From Bacillota bacterium (GTDB lineage: Bacteria > Bacillota > Clostridia > Christensenellales > SZUA-584), in NCBI GenBank assembly GCA_023406895.1, contig JAEXTV010000026.1, positions 1 to 64,000 of the forward strand: a DNA stretch of 64,000 nt, read 5' to 3'. The position numbers were made by a program, and so were the translations under genes. The notes beneath the pieces are model-generated. The model made no database searches. It was not told where the DNA came from and saw only the letters and a program-made list of their open reading frames with translations. Shown here in pieces: positions 57,918 through 64,000 of the stretch (positions within the stretch are counted from its first letter, which is position 1; each line of letters begins with the position of its first letter).

Positions 57918-60131
57918 TTACAGTATTTCTAATGGCGCGAACGCCACAAACATCTTTTTCTCACCCGCGGTATCAAAGCGCACCACGGCAATTTTCTCCT
58001 CGCCTTCGCCGTTGGTTGAAACAATTTGACCGCGGCCGAATTTGGGGTGGGAGACGACGGTGCCCGTCAAAAACGCTGACGGTGCATGCGCCGCTTTCTT
58101 GTTTATATCGGGCACGGATGACGGCATGCTGAGCTTTCCCTGAGCCGCAAACGAATACGGGCTGTGGCTGACCGGTTCATGTGAGAAATAAGGGGTGGGC
58201 TGCCTCTTGACGCCCGCCGTTTCCATGCACCCCTCGGGGATCTCTTCGAGAAAGCGCGAACGCTTGCACGGGACACGCTCGAAATTGGCGCCCATACGCA
58301 CATAGCGCGTGGTGCTCCATATGAGATAAAGGCGTTTTTTTGCGCGCGTCATGCCCACATAACAGAGCCGCCGTTCTTCCTCCACATCGCCGTCCATCAG
58401 GCTGATTTGGTGAGGGAGCAGCCCTTCCTGCAGCCCCACCATGAACACGACAGGGAACTCAAGGCCCTTGGCGCTGTGCAGCGTCATCAGCATAATCTTG
58501 TCTTCTTCGTCGCCCACGGCATCCACATCCGAAACCAGCGCGCTGCGCTCCAGAAACGCGGCCAGTGTGTGCGGCGCCGGCATATCGCGCTCGAAATCCG
58601 ATACGCTTTTAAAGAATTCTTCGATGTTGAGCAGACGCATGCGGCCTTCGGGTGTCGAATCGTTAATCATCATCGTGCGCAGCCCCGAATCCTCAAACAC
58701 GCGTTCCACAGTTTGCAGCACACTCATCGTATCCATTTGGACGCGAATATCCTCAAGCATGCCGCAAAAATCGATCAGCGACTCGGCCGCCTTTTTGGAC
58801 ATGCCTTCGGGCTCGGTGCACATATCGCAAAGTGACCGGTGCTGCGCCTGTGCCGATGCGTATAGTTTGCCCAGCGATACGTCGCCGATACCGCGCTTGG
58901 GCACGCCAATGGCGCGCATAAAGCAAAGGTCGGCATCCGGGTTGCAGAGCAGATTTAAATAAGCGAGCAGATCTTTGATTTCCTTGCGTTCATAAAAGCT
59001 CTGGCCGCCGTATATCACATATGGGACGCCGCGCTCTTTGAGCTTGTTTTCCAGCACGCGCGACTGGCTGTTGACGCGGTACAGCACCGCGATGTCGCTG
59101 GCTGTGTATTTGCCCTCGCGCAGCAGGCTCGCGACCTTTTCGGCCACGAACTGCGCTTCCTCAAGGTCGCTTTCCGCTTCAAACTCGAGCGGTTTCTGGC
59201 CTGTCTTGTTGCTCGACCACAGTTCCTTGCCCATACGGCCGCTGTTGTGGCGAATCACGCCGTTGGCGGCATCGAGAATCCCCTGATGCGAGCGGTAGTT
59301 TTGCTCAAGCCGTATCACGCGCGCGCCCGGAAAATCCTTCTCGAAGCCGAGAATGTTGCTGATGTCGGCCCCGCGCCAGCCGTATATCGACTGGTCGTCG
59401 TCGCCCACCACAAAAATATTGCCGCTGCCCTGGGCGAGCAGATGCACAATGCTGTACTGCACGGAATTTGTGTCCTGATACTCGTCCACCATGATGTATT
59501 GAAACCGGCGGCGGTATTTGTCGAGCACTTCCGGGTATTCCTCAAAAAGCAGCAGTGTTTTTAACAGCAGGTCGTCAAAATCCATCGCGTTGTCAGCGCG
59601 CAGCCTGTCCTCATAGCGGGCATAAACCCACCCCGAGTATTTGACGGCATCGCCGTCACCGTATACCTCTTTGAAGCGTGCGGGGCTGACGCCTGCGTTT
59701 TTCGCGCGGCTGATCATCGAGCGCACAGTGCGCGGCTCAACGGCTTCTTTGCTGATATCAAGGTCTTTTAATATATCCTTGACCACGGTCATCGCGTCGC
59801 CCGCGTCGTATATCGTGAAGCTGTTTGAATACCCAAGGTATTCACCTTCAATGCGCAGCAGCCTTGCACAGAGCGCGTGAAATGTCATCACCCACATGTC
59901 GCCCGAATCAGGGACGAGCGCCCCAATGCGCGATTTCATCTCCGCCGCAGCTTTGTTGGTGAATGTGAGTGCGAGTATTTGAAAAGGCGATACGCCTTTT
60001 TCAATCAGATAAGCGGCACGCGTGGTCAGCACGCGGGTTTTGCCGCTGCCAGCGCCCGCAAGAACAAGCACCGCTCCTTCCGTGGTGCTCACGGCTTCAC
60101 GCTGCGGCGCGTTTAAGCTGGTAAAATCCAT
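57918..60131 (-). CDS. pcrA: ATP-dependent DNA helicase PcrA (UvrD/Rep family)
   Basis: A 737-residue superfamily 1 helicase for repair and rolling-circle replication. Walker A AGAGSGKT at residues 25-32; motif II VDEYQDTN; motif III GDDDQSIYGWRGAD; motif IV RLEQNYRSH; motif V TLHSAKGLEFPVVFMVGL; motif VI EERRLCYVGMTRAKKRL. The C-terminal tail ends in a Tudor-like VSHPKFGRGQIVS segment used to bind RNA polymerase. Its ATG overlaps the YerC stop (TGATG), so translation is coupled. Ribosome site CAGGAGGA. Confidence 0.96.
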   Translation of the reverse strand: MDFTSLNAPQREAVSTTEGAVLVLAGAGSGKTRVLTTRAAYLIEKGVSPFQILALTFTNKAAAEMKSRIGALVPDSGDMWVMTFHALCARLLRIEGEYLGYSNSFTIYDAGDAMTVVKDILKDLDISKEAVEPRTVRSMISRAKNAGVSPARFKEVYGDGDAVKYSGWVYARYEDRLRADNAMDFDDLLLKTLLLFEEYPEVLDKYRRRFQYIMVDEYQDTNSVQYSIVHLLAQGSGNIFVVGDDDQSIYGWRGADISNILGFEKDFPGARVIRLEQNYRSHQGILDAANGVIRHNSGRMGKELWSSNKTGQKPLEFEAESDLEEAQFVAEKVASLLREGKYTASDIAVLYRVNSQSRVLENKLKERGVPYVIYGGQSFYERKEIKDLLAYLNLLCNPDADLCFMRAIGVPKRGIGDVSLGKLYASAQAQHRSLCDMCTEPEGMSKKAAESLIDFCGMLEDIRVQMDTMSVLQTVERVFEDSGLRTMMINDSTPEGRMRLLNIEEFFKSVSDFERDMPAPHTLAAFLERSALVSDVDAVGDEEDKIMLMTLHSAKGLEFPVVFMVGLQEGLLPHQISLMDGDVEEERRLCYVGMTRAKKRLYLIWSTTRYVRMGANFERVPCKRSRFLEEIPEGCMETAGVKRQPTPYFSHEPVSHSPYSFAAQGKLSMPSSVPDINKKAAHAPSAFLTGTVVSHPKFGRGQIVSTNGEGEEKIAVVRFDTAGEKKMFVAFAPLEIL

Positions 60132-60427
60132 CAGTCCTCCTGTTTGAGCCTTTTTATCGCGAGCCGATAACCGCCTGTGCCGTAGTTGAGACAGCGGTTG
60201 ACACGGCTGATTGTGGCCGTGCTGGCTCCTGTTGTGCCGGAAATATCGTGGCAGGTGTGTTTATCGCTTAAGAGCTCCGCCACCTTAAAACGCTGTGCCA
60301 TGGATGTGAGCTCTGAAATCGTGCCGAGATCCTCGAAGAACATGTAACATTCCTCGACGGTTTTCAGCGTGAGTACGGCGGCGAAAAGCTTGTCCATATC
60401 GTCGGATTTCAGCATGGATTGGTACAT
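60131..60427 (-). CDS. yerC: YerC/YecD family TrpR-like protein
   Basis: A 98-residue protein of the TrpR/YerC superfamily. FFEDLGTISELTSMAQRFKVAELL and a helix-turn-helix HDISGTTGASTATISRVNRCLNY cover most of it. The family is a small DNA-binding protein; in Firmicutes it is conserved next to pcrA-ligA, but its targets are unknown. GGAGG precedes the ATG with 8-nt spacing; its stop overlaps the pcrA start. It lies 16 bp downstream of the FAH-family gene. Confidence 0.9.
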   Translation of the reverse strand: MYQSMLKSDDMDKLFAAVLTLKTVEECYMFFEDLGTISELTSMAQRFKVAELLSDKHTCHDISGTTGASTATISRVNRCLNYGTGGYRLAIKRLKQED

Positions 60428-60443
60428 AACCGTTCCTCCAAGA

Positions 60444-61196
60444 TTACTTCACAAAGTTTTTGAGCGTATCCAGCCCCTCAATGCGCACGTCGATCGTATC
60501 GCCGCGCTGCATGGGGCCAATCCCCTCGGGCGTGCCTGTGGCGATGATGTCGCCGGGCAGCAGCGTCATGCACGCACTGACGAAGCTGATCAGCTCCGGC
60601 ACGTCATGGAGCATATTGTCCAGTGTAGAGTCCTGCATGGGCTTGCCGTTGAGCACGGTTTGTATGCGCTGCTTCGCGGGGGTAAATTCAGTATCGATGC
60701 TGGGGCCGACCGGGCAGAACGTATCGAAGGACTTGGCACGCGTCCATTGTCCGTCAATCTTCTGCAGATCACGCGCCGTGACATCGTTGAGAGCGGTATA
60801 CCCGAAAATGCAGCTTTGAGCCTCCAGCGGCGTCACGTTTCTGCACCTCCTGCCGATCACGACGGCCAGCTCCGCTTCATAATCCACACGCTGTGAAATG
60901 GCCGGATATTCAATCGCCTCTCCGTGCGCAATCAGCGCTGTTAAGGGTTTTAAAAAAATCACGGGGTTTTCGGCAATCTGATCGTGCAGCTCCAGCGCGT
61001 GCTTTGCGTAATTGAGCCCCACTGCGACGATCTTTGTGGGTTCACAGGGAACCAGCAGCTTGGCATCGCTAAGCGGTATCGTTTCGCCCGTAAAAGCAAA
61101 TCGCTCATACGGTGCTTCGGCAAGGCGTTTGAGCATGCCGCCATCCTGCGCCGCATAGAATATCTCGCCGTTTGTTTGTGCCCGTACGATTTTCAT
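60444..61196 (-). CDS. Fumarylacetoacetate hydrolase family protein
   Basis: A 250-residue FAH-domain enzyme. The conserved core VDYEAELAVVIGRRCRN supplies the metal-binding Glu residues, with GYTALNDVTARDLQ and GLNYAKHALEL earlier, and LLPGDIIATGTPEGIGPM near the end. Members hydrolyse or decarboxylate beta-keto acids such as acylpyruvates or oxaloacetate; the exact reaction is unknown. ATG at 61196 is preceded by AAAGGA; an in-frame ATG six codons upstream lies in front of that site. First gene of the FAH-yerC-pcrA-ligA operon, divergent from the SH3b gene. Confidence 0.88.
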   Translation of the reverse strand: MKIVRAQTNGEIFYAAQDGGMLKRLAEAPYERFAFTGETIPLSDAKLLVPCEPTKIVAVGLNYAKHALELHDQIAENPVIFLKPLTALIAHGEAIEYPAISQRVDYEAELAVVIGRRCRNVTPLEAQSCIFGYTALNDVTARDLQKIDGQWTRAKSFDTFCPVGPSIDTEFTPAKQRIQTVLNGKPMQDSTLDNMLHDVPELISFVSACMTLLPGDIIATGTPEGIGPMQRGDTIDVRIEGLDTLKNFVK

Positions 61197-61293
61197 AGTC
61201 TGTTTTCCTTTCATATGTCCTGACTCATTTTATCACATCAGCCCGCAAGCACCAAGAGCTTATATTCGCCGGGCATCGATAAAACGGTGGATT

Positions 61294-61322
61294 TTGACAT
61301 GGAAATGGTGCGGGTGTATAAT
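61294..61322 (+). promoter_or_regulatory. Consensus sigma-A promoter for the SH3b/PG-binding gene
   Basis: TTGACA, a 17-bp spacer and TATAAT, all consensus, 28 bp before the start codon. It should give a strong constitutive transcript. Confidence 0.85.
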
Positions 61323-61350
61323 ACAAAAAAGCTGTTTGAAGGATGAATAC

Positions 61351-62505
61351 ATGAAAAAATCAGCCTTATTATTTCTGGTTTTCATAATCTGCACCATGCT
61401 TTTTTTGCCTGTGACGCAGGCGAACGCCATGCCGTATTTTGAAGATGCCACGGTGGTTGGTGATGAAGTGAATATGCGTATGCGCCCCTCCACCGACTCG
61501 CCCGTCGTGATCAAGCTCGTGCAGGGCGCGCGTATCGGCGTTTTCTGTGAAGAGGTGGAAGGCTGGTACCGCATTATTTACGGCAACTACCGCGGCTATG
61601 TCAGTGTGGAATATGTGTTTTTGCCTTCAACAGACTATATGGTGGCGCATGTGCTTGAGGGGGGCTTAAAATTGCGGCAAAACCCCGGCACATACAGCAA
61701 CGCGGTCGCTGAGCTGGCTGAAGGCACAGGCGTCACGGTGAAGAACATATCGGGCGACTGGTTTTTCGTGGAGGTGCCGGGTGAGGACGAGACAAGCGTT
61801 GAAACCGGCTATGTGCATAAAGATCATGTAAAACTCAGCAAGTCCAAAACGGCCAGCAATATGATCAAGCTCGGCATGGAAGGCGCAGAGGTGAAAAACG
61901 TGCAGCAGCAGCTGCGCAAGCGCAACTTTATGATCGCCCCGGCGACAGGTTACTTCGGCGATGTGACAGAGGGCGCGGTGAAGGCGTTCCAGCGCAAGGC
62001 GGGGCTCGACGCGGACGGTATTATCGGCGCGGAAACATATGAGTTGCTTTTTGGCGATAACGATATCACCACCACGACGGCTGAGCTGTTCGGCATTACG
62101 GGCGAGGTGAAGCTCTCCACATGGGACGATATCGCCAAAGTGTTTAAAAAGGGAACCAAGGCGCTGGTGACCGATGTGAAATCCGGCCGTCAGTTCTGGG
62201 TGATCCGCTTCGGCGGCTGGTGGCATGCGGACTGCGAGCCCCTGACCGCTGAGGATACCGCCATTATGAAGGAATGCTACGGTGGAAAATGGTCGTGGGA
62301 CAGGCACCCGATATGGGTGACAGTTGGCAGTGTGACGTATGCGGCGTCGCAGCACGGCATGCCGCACATGGTGAATCCGGTGGGCGGCAACGATTTTGAC
62401 GGGCACTTTTGCATTCATTTCAAGGATTCGAAGGTGCATGAAACAGGCAAGGAATGCCCGAGACATCAGTACTGCGTGAACAAAGCATATGAAAAAGCTC
62501 ATTAG
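61351..62505 (+). CDS. Secreted SH3b/peptidoglycan-binding protein with an unassigned C-terminal domain
   Basis: A 384-residue exported protein. A cleavable signal peptide (about residues 1-24, ending TQANA) is followed by two bacterial SH3 domains (about residues 33-90: EVNMRMRPSTDSPVV; and 97-165: GGLKLRQNPGTYSNAV), then a PG_binding_1 domain (about residues 172-235; GAEVKNVQQQLRKRNF). The last about 125 residues have conserved-looking His/Asp/Cys: WWHADCEPL (residues 290-298) and DFDGHFCIHF (about residues 348-357), then HQYC. It is not a YkuD or NlpC/P60 motif. It may be a wall enzyme or spore-type protein; activity not established. Ribosome site AAGGA. Terminator follows. Confidence 0.85.
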   Translation: MKKSALLFLVFIICTMLFLPVTQANAMPYFEDATVVGDEVNMRMRPSTDSPVVIKLVQGARIGVFCEEVEGWYRIIYGNYRGYVSVEYVFLPSTDYMVAHVLEGGLKLRQNPGTYSNAVAELAEGTGVTVKNISGDWFFVEVPGEDETSVETGYVHKDHVKLSKSKTASNMIKLGMEGAEVKNVQQQLRKRNFMIAPATGYFGDVTEGAVKAFQRKAGLDADGIIGAETYELLFGDNDITTTTAELFGITGEVKLSTWDDIAKVFKKGTKALVTDVKSGRQFWVIRFGGWWHADCEPLTAEDTAIMKECYGGKWSWDRHPIWVTVGSVTYAASQHGMPHMVNPVGGNDFDGHFCIHFKDSKVHETGKECPRHQYCVNKAYEKAH

Positions 62506-62518
62506 ACGTTGATCACAC

Positions 62519-62556
62519 AGCCTTCTTTTGCGCGCTGCGCCAAGGAAGGCTTTTTG
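62519..62556 (+). terminator. Rho-independent terminator after SH3b gene
   Basis: AGCCTTC/GAAGGCT stem closing a loop that contains an inner GC-rich pairing, followed by TTTTT. Confidence 0.75.
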
Positions 62557-62796
62557 TTTATAATGCTGTCATATTGATTGCAAGAGGTTTATAATGAATC
62601 AGATTTCAAATTTGATACCCATAAATTAGGTTGATATTTCGAATATTGAGATGGGAATTGCTTGGAAGCTTTCCGCGTCAAACGATACTTAAGCTGCAAT
62701 CTGAATTGAATAAAATAGCCTATCTCCTGAAAGGGAGAAGCTTGAGCGGATTGATAAAAGCGCAAATGAAATTCCAAGTATGGTTTTGTAGAATAT

Positions 62797-62893
62797 AAAG
62801 TCATTTTCCGTCTCTCAGTCACCTTACGGTGACCGCCCTCAATCCACCCTGAATAGGGCAGTCGCCGGAGAAAACTTGATAGCGGTATTTTGA
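62797..62893. repeat. Dispersed intergenic repeat, copy 2 (hairpin GTCACC..GGTGAC)
   Basis: Shares blocks with 18505-18621: a GTCACCTTACGGTGAC hairpin, CAATCCACCCT, CAGTCGCCGGAG and, further right, TTTGACGCTCTG. Block order differs and sequence has diverged. The neighbouring 62557-62790 is AT-rich and holds no gene I can support. Confidence 0.45.
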
Positions 62894-63015
62894 CGCTCTG
62901 ATTGACAGGTGTGCAGCCAAAAGCTTAAGAGAATCCATCTATGGATATGAGAATCACAGAGATTATAACGGCACAGGCCGAATAATAGCCGCCGATGCCG
63001 ACATATTTATATAAG

Positions 63016-63170
63016 TAAACGCTGATTAATTCGAAACGCTGTCTTGACGACTGATTCCGCGCTCTGCTATGTCGCCGAAATCTTGAAATAGCGCTGCTAT
63101 TCCTCAATTTCGCTCCTTGCAGAACACGAAATCCGTTCGCCAATCCATCATTCCTCATTTAATCATTGTT
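63016..63170. repeat. Dispersed ~155-bp repeat, copy 2
   Basis: Starts TAAACGCTGATTAATTCG and ends CTCATTTAATCATTGTT, as at 20363-20515, with about 85% matching bases by eye. Imperfect terminal inverted repeats and an inner GCGCTGC hairpin partner are present. It ends 31 bp before the protease start and may supply or insulate its promoter. Confidence 0.8.
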
Positions 63171-63201
63171 TACATGAGTAGTGCTTTTTTGGAGGATGAT
63201 T

Positions 63202-64000
63202 ATGAGAAAGACGCAAGCCCTGCTGCTGGCTCTCGTGGTGTGTATCGTTTCGGTGCTGACAACTTATTTTCTTGTCAGGGCCAAATATGAAACAACTCAA
63301 GAGGGAGAGCTTCCTCTGATGGAGTTTCAGCGCGTCGAACAGGAAATAAAAGAAAAATACCTGCGCGATTTTGATATGCAGCAAGTGCAATATGCGGGAC
63401 TCAAAGCGATGGTGGCGTCGCTCGGAGACCCGTACAGCGTTTACTACACGCCCGAGGAATTTAAATCGTTTCAGCAAAATTCGTCCGGCGAGTATTACGG
63501 TGTCGGCATGGGTATCGGCATCGACGATGTCACCGGCCTTGCTGTGGTCTCGTATTTTCTGGATGATTCCGCGGCCAAGGAAGCGGGCATTGAAGTCGGC
63601 GATCTGATTGTGTCGATCAACGGAGAAGATGTGACGAAGAACACGCTGCAGGAGATCCGCGTGAAATGCATCGGCGATGACGGCACACCGATCACCATCG
63701 GGGTCAAGCGCGGGGAAGACGTGCTCGAATTTACTATGATGCGCAAGTCCGTGGAGCTCGACATGGTGGCTTATAAAATGCTGGAGGGCGGCATCGGCTA
63801 TATGCAGATCAAGCAGTTCAGCGGTAACTGCGAAGCCTTATTCAACGAAGGCATGGATTATTTTGAAGCACATGGCGCAAAGGGCATCATATTCGATCTG
63901 CGCAACAACCCGGGCGGATATCTCTCCACAGTGGTGAGCATGCTCGATAGGCTGCTGCCCGAGGGGACGATTGTGTATACCGAGGACAAATACGGCAACC
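63202..64000 (+). CDS. S41 family C-terminal processing peptidase, 3' end outside the window
   Basis: The first 266 codons of a CtpA/CtpB-type protease. An N-terminal membrane segment (about residues 5-25) is followed by a helical arm with MVASLGDPYSVYYTPEEF (about residues 72-89), the family's hallmark, and a PDZ domain with GVGMGIGIDDVTGLAVVSYF and EVGDLIVSINGEDV. The protease core begins GGIGYMQIKQFS and GIIFDLRNNPGGYLSTVV. The catalytic Ser/Lys lie beyond the window end, so activity cannot be checked. Such proteases clip extracytoplasmic proteins and anti-sigma factors. Ribosome site TTGGAGG precedes the ATG. A dispersed repeat lies directly upstream. Confidence 0.9.
   Translation, partial: MRKTQALLLALVVCIVSVLTTYFLVRAKYETTQEGELPLMEFQRVEQEIKEKYLRDFDMQQVQYAGLKAMVASLGDPYSVYYTPEEFKSFQQNSSGEYYGVGMGIGIDDVTGLAVVSYFLDDSAAKEAGIEVGDLIVSINGEDVTKNTLQEIRVKCIGDDGTPITIGVKRGEDVLEFTMMRKSVELDMVAYKMLEGGIGYMQIKQFSGNCEALFNEGMDYFEAHGAKGIIFDLRNNPGGYLSTVVSMLDRLLPEGTIVYTEDKYGN

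Noticed and set aside
62589..62822. Minus-strand frame of 77 codons in the AT-rich gap
   Set aside because: Its start lies in the dispersed GTCACC/GGTGAC repeat and it matches no family I know; possible but unsupported.
62925..63158. Minus-strand frame of 77 codons before the CtpA-like gene
   Set aside because: Most of it is the antisense of the 155-bp dispersed repeat; the other copy of the repeat does not keep the frame.

Overview
The window is an ordinary, gene-dense stretch of a bacterial chromosome. Gene content points to a monoderm Firmicute (Bacillota), most likely class Clostridia: purR next to murC, rpmE-DUF1385-prmC-prfA, mscS-DUF951, a YuaF/FloT-type flotillin pair, YerC-pcrA-ligA, many lipoproteins with short Lys/Arg-rich leaders and LxGC lipoboxes, strong GGAGG ribosome sites and several TTG/GTG starts. 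Base composition looks near or slightly above 50% GC. I cannot name the genus from the sequence alone. I see no rRNA, CRISPR array, prophage, plasmid functions or recognisable defence island.

Layout. 0-10 kb: tRNA-Pro(GGG), a CpXC protein, a CapA-like lipoprotein, an S9 peptidase lipoprotein, a C_GCAxxG_C_C protein, then DUF1015-aspartokinase-AEC transporter facing a GntR regulator. 10-20 kb: a LysM-CAP secreted protein, a palindrome-rich 185-bp tandem repeat, a VWA lipoprotein, an AT-rich NTF2-fold lipoprotein, a short alanyl-tRNA synthetase, an MFS transporter, an orphan TrpB-like enzyme and a GNAT-TetR pair with a clear promoter and operator. 20-32 kb: a zinc-ribbon/ABC-permease fusion, a choloylglycine-hydrolase-like enzyme, flotillin and NfeD, a PlsC acyltransferase, a GNAT, a REP-associated transposase (RAYT) with REP palindromes inside its own reading frame and a duplicated fragment beside it, an aminotransferase and pyruvate kinase. 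32-45 kb: the rpmE/prmC/prfA translation cluster, an ABC exporter-like operon with one ATPase and three permeases (two are tandem paralogues), two tandem signal peptidases I with DUF951 and MscS, and a SurA/PrsA-like foldase. 45-64 kb: tRNA-Thr(CGT) and tRNA-Pro(CGG), a CPBP protease, a flavodoxin, an NlpC/P60 hydrolase with a WalR-like box, an SDR, a PAS/GAF protein without an output domain, purR, murC, the FAH-YerC-pcrA-ligA operon, an SH3b/peptidoglycan-binding secreted protein and the start of a CtpA-type protease that runs off the end.

How genes work together. Cell-envelope functions dominate: signal peptidases, foldase, MurC, NlpC/P60, LysM-CAP, SH3b-PG-binding, CtpA, flotillin/NfeD and MscS. 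Housekeeping clusters cover translation termination (prmC modifies the prfA product) and DNA repair (pcrA-ligA). The most unusual points are the RAYT/REP locus, the dispersed and tandem palindromic repeats, the zinc-ribbon permease fusion, the short AlaRS and the three-permease ABC operon. No complete undescribed system is obvious; these are leads. Coordinates, starts and motifs were read by eye; no similarity search was run.
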